A stretch of DNA of 64,000 bases from Cristatella mucedo (GCA_009760855.2 WPIO01000007.1:11335001-11399000); one strand, 5' to 3'; positions 1 to 11,965 are shown, counted from the stretch's first letter. Made by a program: numbers and translations. Notes: generated by a model not told the origin, from the sequence alone.

Positions 1-540
1 AAGCATTGACACGCAACTTAACGGTCTTTCTTGACGTGACTGTGACTTACGATGGGGGCTAGAGGGTCCTACTTTTTATTTAGTGCTACCCTTCTCATTC
101 AGTGACCGGGGGCGCGATAAGCCTCTACAATCCTGGCTAAAGCAATTCCAGTGTTTGCCCTTTTTAGAATCAGCTACTAAACCTCGGAAGCAAAGACGCA
201 CTCTACGAATATTATCTGTAGTTGCAAATGTTCTAGGGAAGTCAAAATACAGCCATGCCTCTGCGGTTTCCTCTAGCCTTGCGCTGTCCCACCAACGAAT
301 TGGCCACCAATATATTTTCGACCATCGGCACAATTCTTTCCTTCGTACAGTACTCGAAAATCGGGGCTGCTGTTGACGGCATTTGTTTTAAATATTTACA
401 AATAATACTGCGAGCCTTTGTAGGCGCTAACTGTTATTATTACTTCCTGATTCATTTAGCCAAAACAGTGGGACTGCATCTACAAGGCCTCTGGCTAGCA
501 GTCACTCAGCTGTAAGTCCCAGTAACCGATGGGCTGATGT
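1..540. other. unassigned sequence
   Basis: No recognisable gene, RNA or repeat family. Short open frames occur on both strands but none carries a known motif. Confidence 0.5.
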
Positions 541-559
541 GTGAATTCTGAAGGAAGTG

Positions 560-915
560 CTCTCTTGTGCTCTCGGCTTAAACTCGTACTAACCTCAAAG
601 CTCGTAACCTTAGAAATTCGTAACCTTAAAACTCGTACTAACCTCAAATCTTTTGGAGATCGTGGCTTTAGTTGGTATTCTCCAAAAGCCTGGAACTCAC
701 TCCCAACTGACGTCACGACGTCCCCTGACTTGATGACATTCAAACGGAAGCTAAAACGCACCTGTTCCCCACGGTTTTGGTCGGGCCGTGTGAATCATCC
801 TTGGCGGGCTTCACACGCTTCTTTTAAATCGCATGTAAAGTGCCTCGTAAGAGATTCAGCTCTCTTTGTGCGCTATACAAATGTCTTGTCATTATTAGGC
901 GTATTATTTTTAGGG
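560..915 (+). mobile_element. L2-B LINE 3' fragment
   Basis: The translation contains the C-terminal L2-type signature FGDRGFSWYSPKAWNSLP followed by VTTSPDLMTFKRKLK, which recurs in every L2-B copy here. The 3' end carries the family's terminal motif (AAGAGATTCAGCTCTC, then a CGCTATACAAATG-like stretch) and TTA-type repeats around 895-915. The region just upstream of the signature is locally duplicated: AAACTCGTACTAACCTCAAA occurs at about 580 and again at about 631. It is 5'-truncated and not functional. Confidence 0.8.
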
Positions 916-1550
916 TGTCAACAACCATGAACGGTCGATTTTTGCGAATACAAGGTCAATGTAAGCAGCGATCTTGCTATGAAAAACGTGGATAATCGTG
1001 CACGCGAATCAACCGCTACTGAGTAAGCCTATAACTTTTTAAAGCCGTCAACGTTACCAGCAGTAAGCAATGGGATAAGAACAAATGATAATTTTCTTAC
1101 TTCCTCGGACATGCTCCATCGATTTTATTCCCATGCCAGGAAATAAGTTAAATAATTCACCACCCGATTGGGGTCCAGTTCTCCCCTCAGTAAAATCAGC
1201 ACGTCTTCCCAGCCTCTCGCATCAAACCCCTCACGCTGGCAGCCTCTCGTCCGAATGAACAATCTACCGCCAATACAATTTGAAATAATTCACAGCCCAA
1301 GACATTCCAACTTCAATAAAAAACGCGTAAATAAGTGACCCTAATAATTAACCTAAAACTCCTTTTCAAGATATCGGTACAAATGAAGTAAGTTGAGCCA
1401 TTTGATGCTCTCTGGACACTTGATTGCCCTTCGAAGGTCCTTGCGTTTGATTTAAAATTGTGACGGAAGCGGATGCGAAGTGACTTTCTATATTCAAATA
1501 ATTCTGGTCATGCTTGAATACGTACTGGTAAACTGTAAGTAATTGAGGTT
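916..1550. other. unassigned AT-rich sequence
   Basis: No gene or repeat recognised between two LINE fragments. Confidence 0.5.
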
Positions 1551-2630
1551 CACGGAATAGAATATCACTTTTATGCTGACGATAAGCAGTTGTATCAGTC
1601 TTTAAAACCTTCGTAATCGGCAGCAGTGACTTATAAACTGAATTTTTGCCTTGCCGACATTTAATCCTGGATGTCGGCCAATTCCCGTAAACTAAACGAT
1701 GATAAAACTGAATTGCTGCTCACAGGACATCCTAAGCCTGTGGCTGGAATGCAAGGCTTTGCTCTTCTAATAGGCGATGCTGTTGTGCGACCATCACCAC
1801 GTGCTGGAAATTTATGTGTCGTTTTCGATAGCTACCTAAACTTTAAAAGCTTCATTCAGAAGACTGCTTCTACAGTTAGCTGTAACGTCCGATTCCTATC
1901 CAAGATTAGAAGCTGTCTTCCATAGTGGCTTGCAAAAAGTTTAACTAGCTCCTTAGTTCGGTCTCGGCTTGATTATTGTAATTCCCTTTTGGTTGAGCCA
2001 CCAAAGAAAGCACATAGGCCACTGCAGCTGGCTATGAATATGGCTGCAAGACTAGTCTTCAAGTCCCACAGGTTTGACCACATATATCCTTTGCTAAAAG
2101 AGCTTAGATGGCTGCCGGTTGATCAACGGATACAGAGCAAAGTTCTTACGCTGACCCACAAGGCCCGCCATGGCTTGAATTCTCCATAGCTATCTGAACT
2201 GCTGCACCAGTTCCAGCCGCAACGTGCCCTCAGGTCCTGTGTGGACAATCAATTAGCTGTTCCATTCCTCCGCTTGAAGACCGTTGGCGACAGAAGCTTT
2301 TGCTCTGCAGGTCCTAGACTGTGGAATACGCTTCCACAATTCTTACGCAACGACAACTACTCTTTTGCTGCCGACTATGGCTCATCCTTTTCAGCGGTCG
2401 TGAGCAGCTACTTCCAAGCTACTCAGCACCTCAACTGCTCTCCTGACTGCTATGCTTCCCACTTTTTCTTTTTTTGCGTGAGACGAAGTCTGCTGGCTAC
2501 CGAATGCGTATCGAAAGCCGCTTTTAGGCTGTGAGTGCACTCTACAAAACTCTCCTGCGTAACACTCACATAGTCGTTTTGGCTTTGTGGAGTTACAGAC
2601 GGAGATACATGTATGTATGTATGAACGGGT
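1551..2630 (+). pseudogene. L2-A LINE 3' fragment (RT palm end to tail)
   Basis: It begins just before the reverse transcriptase YADD box (here YHFYADDKQLY) and runs through the thumb and C-terminal region to the 3' end. It is collinear with about 59530-60595 of the best copy. Recognisable segments are KLNDDKTELLLTGHPK, KSFIQKTASTVS and KTVGDRSFCSAGPRLWN. The reading frame is broken: the codon after RSCLP at about 1923 is TAG, and the frame is open again only in pieces at 1989-2189 and 2241-2534. The copy ends with the family's 3' sequence (GTGGAGTTACAGACGGAGAT) followed by an ATGT-type tail at about 2608-2630. It is a dead 5'-truncated insertion. Confidence 0.9.
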
Positions 2631-4069
2631 ACATGTATGTCAGCTAGACTGAGTTGTGAGTCTTTCTCTCTGAAACTTGAGACCGACTTACCTCCGATGG
2701 GGATTGTTTATCAATCAGCGTTATTGATTCGTCAGGCTGACATGCACAGGCTTCGCAGAAAAGCTGACTAGTCGTTCTGGCTGATCGCATACTGCCTCTG
2801 CTTGGACCTGTGAGGTGGCATATTTAAACCGGGGTGTGGACTTGTACTGAGCTCTGAGCTAATTCAAGATGCTTATCTGCGGATTAGCTTACGGAGTACT
2901 ATCCCCACGAGCAATGCAGGCGGATTCTTTCATTCCGATCCCATTGTGCAGCATACCATAGTTCAATGCTTGAAGTTAAAGCTCTACAATACCTAATGTA
3001 AATCAATGCAGCAGTTTTTTTATTCGGTTAACCTCGGACGACAGTCTCGCTGCCTGCGGTGAGACCACTAGCCACTCATAAAGTACAGGATTGACGGGTT
3101 CAGCTGCCATTTATGTGACCAATCCATATTCTTCAGAAACTTATTGGATCCTCAATCATGACTAAACCATGGTGGGTAGTCTTGCTCTAAAACTCACGTA
3201 TGATCGTAAATTCTGCAGATGGCTAGGCAAGTGAAAACTGTGGCTTAGAATAAAAGATGAAGATAACATTCTGATGACTGCGTTTAAAATATAATAACTC
3301 TGAGAGTGCTTAATCTTACGCTTCAAATGTACAAATATTTGAAAACGTAATGCAGACTAGACGACTAAAAATCTGATATTTACGAAAAGCATGTTGTAAA
3401 CCAAAAATTTTCAAGACCTCATTCTAAAGATTGGTTCAAATAATATCACTCTAGCAACGTCTGCCCATAGTCTGTACGTGCTGTTCTAAGAACAACTTTT
3501 CGTTGCATAAGCTCATTCCCTTCACTGTCAAGTCGGCCACTTTCAGCTGAGGAATGTTACCAACATTTGGGCATGTTAATGCAAAAGTGCTGCTGTCAAA
3601 CTAGCTCAAGCTTTTAGTGAAATTCCTCAAAGATTACTTAAATTCCCATTATTAAAGAATTCCGGCCTCTGCCTGTAGTCGCTTACAAATGGGGCAAAGC
3701 TCAATAGCATGTCCGGTCTGTCGTCAATGATGAAGATGCTATATCGAATCCTTTCCGTATGAGCTTCAATGGCTTCTTATAAAATTCAACTAAGTAAATG
3801 CTATAAATACAGGAAACTGTTCGCGCAGACCTACTTCAGCAATACATTAAGTATTTAATATTAATAAAAATAGTAGTACTAATGCGCTTTTTTGCACAGC
3901 ACCATAGACTAACCAAATCTCTATCCATGCGCTGTATCACTGGCAGCGATAGAGAAAACAACCAAGGGTTTACGACAAGCATTTCGTTAAGACAAATCGT
4001 TTAGATTACGACAGGAAAATCGCTTAGACATCGCCAGAAAAGCTCACACGAAGACACCGTGTGAAGTGA
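2631..4069. other. unassigned intergenic sequence
   Basis: AT-rich sequence of about 1.4 kb with no ORF of note, no recognised repeat and no RNA gene signature that I can see. Confidence 0.5.
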
Positions 4070-4995
4070 TGGCCAGTTGTTGAGGCAGTCTGTCTTCTTA
4101 ACGAAGTTTTCAAAATTTCAGCGGCTGTCGAAGTCGACACTTAAATTCCGAGCACAAGACTGCAGTCGCACAACAGCGCTAAGTATTAGAAGACAAAATT
4201 CATCTACTCTAGCCACACGTTTAGGCTGTCCTATTAGTACCAGTTTTGCTTTACCGTTGTTTAGGTTAAGGAAATTGGCCGACATCTAAGATCAATTGTC
4301 TGTATATCAAGCATTCAGTTTATCGGTCGCTGTAGCAGATTACGACGGTTGTATTCAAAAAATGTAGCCGAGCATCATCAGCATAAAAGTGAAAGTGAAA
4401 GCCAATTCCATGGACCCGAATCACTTTCCCCAGAGGTTCAGTATAAATGGAGAACAGCAAAGGACAGAGGACGGACCCTTGTGGGACTCCACAGGTGACT
4501 GTTCTGGTGGATGTGACCTGACCCCCACACAACACGGATTAACATGGCCGGCCAAGTACGCAGTGCCTGGTCTGCTGACCGATCGTTGCTCTCAATCATT
4601 CAAGTAGGATATATATCATGATAAATGGAGTCGAAGGCTGCTGATAGATCCAGCAGGGCTAGGAAGTGACATTCGCGTCATCGCTGCTGCACAGGATGTC
4701 TCCTGCTACATGTAGAGCAGTTTCAGTGGAGTGTTGTCGCTTGAATCACAACTGAAATTTTTCTACATTATATTCTTTTCAACGTGTGCTAATAGCCAGT
4801 TAGCGACAGTTTTCAAGAGTCTCCGACAAAAATATGAAGGAAAACTGGGAGATAGTTTGCAAGGACCCCTGAATCTAATCCAGGCTTTTTAAGTATTGGT
4901 CTAACGATAGCCGATTTAGAGGACATAAGTACAACCCCTTTTTCCAGAGAAGGGTTACAAATCTCGGTTATGGCTGAGCTAAGTTGGTCTGCCAC
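4070..4995 (-). pseudogene. L2-A LINE internal fragment (reverse transcriptase)
   Basis: Read on the minus strand it starts at ADQLSSAITEICNPSLEKG, passes KSAIVRPILKKPGLDSGVLA (RT domain 0-1), then CGGQVTSTRTVTCGVPQGSV (motif B region) and FHFYADDARL (YADD box, motif C), and stops shortly after the LNDDKTEL-like region. It corresponds to about 58920-59850 of the best copy. Frames are broken between these segments, and the motif A region around 4600-4700 is badly decayed. It abuts a second L2-A copy in the same orientation at about 4995. Confidence 0.85.
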
Positions 4996-5344
4996 TGCAG
5001 CTAGTTTATTGATACAGGACCTAAGTGTACGAGGAGGCTGATACTGGTGCAGCAGTTCAGCTAGGTATGGAGAGTCAAGCCGTGGCGGGCCTTGTGGGTC
5101 AGCATAAGAACTTTGCTCTGTATCCGTTGATCAACCGGCAGTCATCCTTGCTTCTTTAGCAAAAAAGACACGTGGTCAAACCGGTGGGACTTGAAGACTA
5201 GCCTTGCAGCCATATTCATAGCCATTTGCCGTGGCCCTAGTGGCTTTTTTCGGTAGCCCAGCGAAAGGGAATTGCAATAATCAAGCCAAGACAGAACTAA
5301 GGAGGTAGTTAAATTTTTTGAAAGCCACTGAGGAAGACAGGTCC

Positions 5345-6240
5345 TTATCTTAGATAAGGATCGGACGTGATGGCTAGCTGTAGATGCAGTCTTCTGAATG
5401 AAGCTTTAAAGTTTAGGTAGCTTTCAAAAACGACACCTAAATTTCGAGCACGTGGTGATGGTCGCACAACAGCATCGCCTATTAGAAGAGCAAAACCTTT
5501 TAATCCAGCCACACGCTTGTGGCGTCCCATGATAAGCAATTCATTTTTATCGTCATTTAGTTTCAAGAAGTTTTCCGACATCCAGGATTAAATGTCAGCA
5601 AGGCAAGCATTCAGTTTATTAGTTGCTGCAGCAAATTTGGACGGTTTGAAAGACAAATACATCTGAGTATCGTCAGCATAAAATTGATATACTATTCCAT
5701 GACCCTTAATAACTTTTTCAGAGGTTGAGTATAAATGGGGAACAGCAAGAGACCGAGGACGGACTCTTGAGGGACTCCATAGGTGACCCGTCTCGTGGGT
5801 GAGACCTGACCCCCACACGATACGGATTGAACACCATCAGACAAGTACGATTTAAACCACACCAGTGCCTCGTCTGGCAGACCGATTGCTGTTCTCAGTT
5901 GTTCAAGTAGGACATCAGGATCAATGGTGTCGAAGGCAGCTGATAGATCTAGCAGAGCTATTGGAGTGACATTCCCGTCATCGTTGCCGCATAGAATGTC
6001 ATTGTTAACAAGGAAGAGAGCAGTTTCATTGGATTGCTGCCTCTTGAACCCCAATAGAAATTTTTCTGACATTTCATTCTTTTCAATATGTGCAACCAGC
6101 TGCTTAGCGACTATCTTTCAATAATCTTTGACGGCTTTTTAAGTATCGGTCTAACGATTGCCGATTTGAAGGACTTGGGTACGACCCCTTTTTCCGAAGA
6201 AGCATTAACAATTTCGGTTATGGCAGGGCTAAGTTGGCCT
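5345..6240 (-). pseudogene. L2-A reverse transcriptase domain, broken
   Basis: The minus-strand translation shows GFKRQQSNETALFLVNNDIL, then IALLDLSAAFDTIDPD (motif A with the catalytic aspartate), CGGQVSPTRRVTYGVPQESV (motif B, where G of the usual PQGS is replaced by E), YQFYADDTQMYLSFKP (motif C, both aspartates kept) and MSENFLKLNDDKNELL. A frameshift splits the palm between the motif B and YADD segments near 5700-5800. RT of this group primes cDNA synthesis at the nicked target. This copy cannot encode it intact. Confidence 0.9.
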
Positions 6241-6473
6241 GCCCGTAAAGACCACAGCGATTTTGGTATTCGGTCTTCAGGAGACGAGCTCTTTTTACTA
6301 GACGTTTTTAAGGTAGCTACATCGCATGCAGAAACCTCGGAAAATTATTTAAAGAAGGTCAAAGGTTATGATTCTACAATTGCTTTACTCGGAAGGGGCT
6401 CAATGGAGGGGCGAATTTGCGAAATTTATTTTAGTAAAGAAGGCTGAAAAAGTTTTGGCTGAGCCGCTAATAT

Positions 6474-6640
6474 ACCATCTGATTTCAAAGCCTCTTTTTT
6501 ATAGCGACAGAAGAGCCTTGACGGCTATCACCACCGCTTTCAGTGGCAATAAAGGATCACCCAACGTAGGATTCGAACTCACGACCACGGGACCGAGGTC
6601 GTAAAAAGCAACCGCCCTACCCAGTGTGCCGTTACGGCTC
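6474..6640 (-). mobile_element. SINE-A inserted in an L2-A copy
   Basis: Minus-strand reading begins with a tRNA-like head (GAGCCGTAACGGCACACTGG, A-box-like TGGCACACTGGG seen in sister copies) and has a clear pol III B box (GAGTTCGAATCC). It then has a body shared by all SINE-A copies (GATCCTTTATTGCCACTG; AGCCGTCAAGGCTCTTCTG) and ends in GAGGCTTTGAAATCAGATGG. The flanks carry a 9-bp direct repeat CGCTAATAT at 6465-6473 and 6640-6648, consistent with a target-site duplication. The L2-A sequence resumes correctly on the other side. Confidence 0.9.
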
Positions 6641-7159
6641 GCTAATATCTGGGAGTCAGACCTCTCAGCATTGACCAGTAACTTGTTTGCTGTCTTATAA
6701 ATTTGTTTTGGCTATGATTGACTGGAATTTAGTTTTCGAGTGAAAAAAGGCCTGACTTTTATAAGCTTCCGGGTGTAAACTCGAAGGAAGTCTTTAAAAT
6801 AGACTAGATCTGCATCAGACCCCGATTTCTTAAAACGACTTTTAAGACTGCGACCGGGTGCATCTTTAGATGTTTTTCTGTAAATTGAAATGAATCTCCA
6901 CGACTCTGTACACGGATAGAATGAACGGGAGCATGCTTGTCAAGAGCACTCATATGTGTCATGTTCACTGCATCAGTAAAGGTATCGAGGCTGTGGGTTG
7001 AGTCTGGGTGCAGATCAAGATTGCGAAAGCTTGTCTACGTCAATGCTTTTTAAGTGTCGCTGGACAATTTTGGCATTACCCTGTACGTACAACGGAGCAG
7101 AAACATTAAACGAGACCGAACGATGATCCTAGAGGGTCAGCGGGCACTCGGCAAGGTCA

Positions 7160-7211
7160 AGAGGGAAGACATCCTTAGTGATCACGAGATCACTAAGGAT
7201 GTCTTCCCTCT
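7160..7211. repeat. perfect 24-bp inverted repeat with 4-base loop
   Basis: Arms at 7160-7183 and 7188-7211 are exact reverse complements, separated by ACGA. The core is GAGGGAAGACATCCTTAGTG. The corresponding place in the 57.7-kb copy has only one arm, so the second arise by a local inverted duplication inside this LINE copy. Confidence 0.95.
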
Positions 7212-8039
7212 ATTCCCTATATGGCCACCGACGTGGGTGGTATGATTAACGTGCTGGACCAAACCAAGATTCTCCAGACAGTCAAGAAATGAGCGGACCT
7301 GTCTGTTGCTAGGGTTGTCAACGTGAATATTGAAGTATCCTGCAATCAGTAACTGCCAGTCACACACAAATATTTTAGCGAGGAACTCTGTAAACTCCTC
7401 TATAAACAAGTTTAGACAGCCAGAAGGAGGCCGGTATATCACAACAGTGAGAGGCATTGTCTGATGAAGACCTGATTGCAACCGATTCAAACGATGGCCC
7501 ATGCGAAAAACTGCACATCTATAGCCAAACGATTGGCAAACAACAATTGCAACCCCGCCACCAACCTTGTCAGAACGCATGGACTGATAGAATGAGAACC
7601 CGGGTGGAGTGGTCTCAGAAATACAGCTACTGGAACAAGGCTTCATCCAAGTTTCGGTAAGCAGAAATGCATCTAGCTTCTCCTGGATCACCTGATCGCG
7701 GATAAGTAACCCCATGGTTTTTAGCGAGCGGACATTTATTAGGCGGAATTTAAGAGGCTGTCTAATAACTGGGCGACGGCGATAAAGTGGCTTGTATTCA
7801 CGTAAGCGTGTATCCGGCCCGGCGTACGCGGGCTCTTCGAATTTGAATTGAACCTTAGTAACGGCCGCCGGTAGACGTTTCACAACGTGTTGAGGCACGG
7901 CAGGTGAGCTACTACAGCAACGAGTGCTATCCAGCACTTCGAATTTACGGGTCTCGGGTTTGATAGCCGAGCTGTTGATAGGGATGCAGGGAGGTTCTCG
8001 CTGACCCGCCGATAAAGGCCCATGGAGTACAAAACCCAC
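7182..8039 (-). pseudogene. L2-A AP-endonuclease domain, broken
   Basis: The minus-strand translation has RLINVRSLKTMGLLIRDQVI, DAFLLTETWMKP (conserved E of the ETW motif), VVIYRPPSGCLN, and GYFNIHVDN where the family's GDFN aspartate has become Y. It ends near HVNHTTHVGGH where an inverted duplication has replaced the normal sequence. The domain belongs to the APE-type endonucleases of LINEs, which nick the target. Upstream (8135-7880, other frame) lies CYTKQDLLSIRRNVAVSLNL, the pre-endonuclease region, joined through a frameshift. The copy is inactive. Confidence 0.9.
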
Positions 8040-8189
8040 CGGAGAAAGCCCGCCGGTAGGTTTAGACTGACGGCGACATTGCGCCTTATGCTAAGCAGGT
8101 CCTGTTTTGTGTAGCATATCCGAGGACAGCTCATAAATAGTCACAGCGAAGATAGCAGCGGAATACCCGAAGGTATCACGGAGGAATCA

Positions 8190-9090
8190 GGTAAAGGTCC
8201 ACACCACGCTAGGAGTCGCCCGAGGCAGCTCTCTAACGAGGGGAGGATCTCCATTAGACCAAGGATTCTTATAGGCGTTCAAGCCCACGCTTAACAGTCC
8301 AAATCTTTTGATGTTTTTTTGTAAATTGAAAAGAGTCTCCGCGACTCTGTACATGGGCAGAATGTATGGGGGTATGCTCGTCAAGAGCACTCGTAAGTGT
8401 CGTGTTCGCTGCATCAGTGAGGATATCGAGGCTGTCGGTCGAGTCTGAGTGCTAATCTAGAAGACCTGCCTCGCAGAGAGATTTCAAAATTTATTCGGGT
8501 CAATGCTTTTTAAGTTGCTTCGCTGAAAAAACTCAACGTTACCCTGCACGTAAAACTAAAAAGGAACAGTAAACGAGACTGAACACTGATCCGAGATGGT
8601 CAGCGGGCAAAGAGTAATGTTAGTGGGGCAGACATCCTTAGTGAAAACGAGATGCAGGATAAGGCCACAGACGTGAGTAGTATAATTAATGTGTTGGACC
8701 GAGCCGACGTTTTCCCAACAGTCAAGAAATGAGAAGACCTGGCTGTTACTGGTATTGCCAATGTGAATGTGAAGTCTCCTGCAATCAGTAACGGCCTGTC
8801 GCACCCAAATATTTTAGTGTGGAACCCTGAAAAAATCCTACATAAATAAGGTTAGACTTCCAGAAGGTTGGTAGATCACAACGGTGAGAGGCATGGTCTT
8901 TGATGAATACGTGATTGCAACTGATTCAAATGATGGCCAACGTGAAAAACCGAAGGTCTTATAGTCAAAGGATTCACGTACAACAATAGCAAACCCGAAA
9001 CTCGTCTTGTCAGATCGCACGGACTGAAGAATGAGAACCGGGAGGGGTGGTATTTGAGATATGGAGTGCGACAGGGATCTGTGCATGGTC
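8190..9090 (-). pseudogene. L2-A LINE fragment (endonuclease and linker)
   Basis: The minus strand reads SVRSDKTSFGFAIVVRESFD, TMPLTVVIYQPSGSLTLFM, then in another frame HIHIGNTSNSQVFSFLDCWE, HINYTTHVCG and CPLTISDQCSVSFTVP. The last segment is the SDH box of the endonuclease with H changed to Q. The linker follows to about 8190. At least one frameshift lies near 8810-8850. It lies just upstream (on the minus strand) of the longer copy at 4996-8135, separated by about 55 bp. Confidence 0.85.
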
Positions 9091-9117
9091 CACTTCCTTT
9101 TGAAAATTTCCACCTTT

Positions 9118-9137
9118 TCTCTCTCTCTCTCTCTCTT
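9118..9137. repeat. short CT microsatellite
   Basis: CT dinucleotide repeated about nine times. Confidence 0.9.
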
Positions 9138-9419
9138 TCTACCTCTTGGCGAGGTAATCACCAAGTACAAACAAGGATTTTTTTATGCAGATAACGTGTA
9201 AAACATTGAACTTTAATTCTCTTTCACCTTAAATTGCTGAAATTTGCGTTTGAATGACAGCAACATTAAATGTTGATAGAAAGTGAGTACTTGTAGTAAT
9301 TATGGGCATTATAGTTACTTGGAAATTAGAAAGCATAATTCTAAAATGGTTCTCGGCCTCCGGATATTTTGTAGCAAGTGAGCGAAGTCTAGGGGCTTTG
9401 TTCCAGTATGACCACGTCA

Positions 9420-10110
9420 GCGCCGCAGGCAAGTGGGCCTACTTTCAGCTATGCACCGTCAAGTAAATTTAAGTCTGCTTAGATAACGATGCCACAGCCC
9501 TGTTATTCCAGTCCGTTCATTTGTGATGTCCTGCCTAGACTTCTGCATTTCACTACTGGCTGACTAATAAGACCCTCGCAGGTGGTGAAAAACTGTACAG
9601 CTAGGCCTGTCGTTCATGAACATTGCAGCAGCCACATTTAGCTTTCCCCGACTTAAATTGGCTTCTCATCGAGCTAATTCTTAACTTCAAGGTTGAGTCA
9701 CTCGCTTTTAGGCTCGCTTCACTCTCTTACTCCAGAATACCTAGGTGAAGTACGTCCCGCTCCGGATCCTCCATACCATAGTACTCGCTCATCTGAATTC
9801 GGCCGTCCAGCGGTGCTTCATAATAATCGAACTTTCTCGGATGCCGCGCTTTCAGGTCGCATGCTCCTAAAGCCTGGAACTCACTCCCGACTGACGTCAC
9901 GACATCCACTGACTAGATGACGTTTAAAAAAAACTGATTGCTAGAAATGCACCCATTCCTCCATGCATTTGCTGCCTCCTTGTAAATTGTTCTCAATGTA
10001 CCTATGCTTGCTGAAGCTGTGTACATTACCGATAATCATATCGCCACACTTTCCTTCTAGCACATGTTAAGTGCTTAGAAAGATAGGTAAGTTCCTTGTG
10101 TGTGGAATAC
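9420..10110 (+). mobile_element. L2-B LINE 3' fragment, degenerate
   Basis: It begins with the CCTACTTTCAGCTATGCA segment (YFQL in better copies), continues through a decayed RT end (GACTTCTGCATTTCACTACT), CCTGGAACTCACTCCCGACT (WNSLP box) and the 3' UTR, and ends in GTGCTTAGAAAGATAGG. Multiple indels are present, and the usual TTA tail is missing or eroded. Confidence 0.75.
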
Positions 10111-10254
10111 CTATGTATTGTTATCTCCTCACTAAAGTCTCCTCCATCTCCGTATCCATGATGCCCAATTACTTGACGAGGAATGTACTTCATTGCAGCA
10201 ATTCATGTGAGGAGTTAGGTGCATAGATGATCAAGTTGACGGCAGGAGAGCTAA

Positions 10255-10415
10255 CATCTCCCGGGTCGTAGCTTTGGGGTAAGAGGCTCGCATTTCATGA
10301 CCCAGGTCATGGGTTCGAGTTCTGCAGCAGCAATAATTTACTTCTCACTGCAAATTAGGTGATAGCCACCAAGGCTCTTCTGCTTCTAGATAAATGAGGC
10401 TTTTTATCAACTAAC
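10255..10415 (+). mobile_element. SINE-A copy
   Basis: The tRNA-like head (GTCGTAGCTTTGGGGTAAGA) is followed by the B box GGGTTCGAGTTC, then the SINE-A body (GATAGCCACCAAGGCTCTTC) and an end matching GAGGCTTTTTATCAACT. It is clearly diverged from the other copies. Confidence 0.75.
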
Positions 10416-11960
10416 CGTTACTTTACTTTGACTTTACGAAGGTTTATACTCCTGACTATTACCTCGCCGTCAGCTTCTATAAGGCATGCCAAAACCGCCA
10501 TTGAATGTACAGCTGTGCAAGCTAGAACTCTCACTGCCAAAAAGGGTCGAGCACGACTACTGCAAAGGGCCTCCGGCATCCTACGCAGCCACGATCAGTT
10601 TCTCACAACTCACTGGAAGCAACGCACCGGCGAAGCTCGAGCTCAAAATAGTAGACGACATAGGAACGCTTTCCAAGAGCACACGAGATTTTCGCTCGCG
10701 AGAGCAACTAATGTAACACATTTAAGTGACCCAATGCAAGGTTGGCAGCAGCAGAGACGGTGGTACGAGCCTGCTCTTCGCTAACTTTACCAATTATAGG
10801 CTTAAGGCAGCCAGTCGGTTGCGCTTATCTTTGGCGCTGGCGAACCCGAGCAACTCTTGGCTGTTGCCGCCCAGCTCACAGCCCGGTTTCCTTTACAGAT
10901 GCTCAGTTTTAAGCGTTGAGGGTTACCTAATAATCTCCGATGGGACTAATCCTAGACAGGCTGCGATAAACTCAACTGAGCTGATCGGCAAGTGTTCTCT
11001 AGCCAGCTAACTGGACCCGACGCAAGGTGTCAACTCTATTGTGTGCACCTCATTCTGGCAGCACAGTCCCAACCAATCTAGGGGCAGCGCTTCACAGCAG
11101 GGCTTCTCTATTAGTAAGCTCGGTCGCAGCTACCTTTTACTCTGCTTCGTCTACACTACGTCATTTACTCAGTGAAAGGGACCCGGGCATTACGGACATC
11201 CGTACATGTGTGGCCATTTTCAACCATTCTCACTGGGCAATATGTAAAGTTGGTCGACATAGTCGTACAGCTAACACGTTTGAAGCCACTTTCATGATGC
11301 CAGAGTTTAACTGTAAAGCAATACGAAGTATACTAGTATACCAAGCAGCCCTAGTATACCAAGTATCCCTTTCGATGCAACTTTTGCTTTCTTTTCATAT
11401 TCCGCCCTATTCGCTGGTGAGGACACAGTGGGCCAACCCTGCATCGTGGCGACGACAGCAGCGTAAAAGCGACATCCTTCAGTTTGACACCTGTCCCTGA
11501 GGGGCCTAATATGCACTACGGATCGTACCGTCTATTGTCTGTGTCGTTTATTGGCTCTGCTGTAGCCGTTGTATTTAGTTTTGGTTCGTACATTAGCGTA
11601 CCTAGACAGTCCTCTGTACATTCCCAGGAACAGCAGCCCTTGCAGTAGGTTCCTATCGCGTTCGCATTCGCATCGCATCAGTTGTAAAAGCACGTGCATT
11701 ATCCACTATGATCACGCTTCAAGGTCTTCGACGGACATCTAGTATTCTTGCCTTGTCCAGAAACCCGGCGAGCCCGGCAGCCCTCGAAACTCCGGCTGCC
11801 TTTAGTACGGTGCTGCAGGAGTGACGGGTGGCTAGAGAAGTGTAGCCGTGAGTAGTGACGCTGCAGACGCTACATGCATCGAGCTGTCTCGACTCATCGA
11901 GATTTCAAATGCTTTTAGTCGTTGATCCACCCTCAAGAAAGCGCAGCCCACGGATTGTCC
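10416..11960. other. unassigned intergenic sequence
   Basis: About 1.5 kb without a recognised repeat. Open frames of 118 aa (10428-10784) and 157 aa (11027-11500) on the plus strand show no motif I know and look like chance ORFs. A small direct repeat CTAGTATACCAAG occurs twice at about 11332-11365. Confidence 0.5.
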
Positions 11961-11965
11961 AGCTG

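Larger units (their letters stand above)
4996..8135 (-). mobile_element. long degenerate L2-A LINE copy interrupted by SINE-A
   Basis: On the minus strand this is the most 5'-complete L2-A copy in the window. In order it has an N-terminal region before the endonuclease (8135-7760), the endonuclease, a linker, a SINE-A insertion at 6474-6640, the reverse transcriptase (6240-5345) and the C-terminal domain (to about 5000). It ends inside the sequence ACCTAGCTGAACTGCTGCAC plus about 50 bp, so the true 3' end is missing. Multiple stops and frameshifts make it inactive. The 5' end near 8135 may be truncation or the edge of recognisable sequence. Confidence 0.9.
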
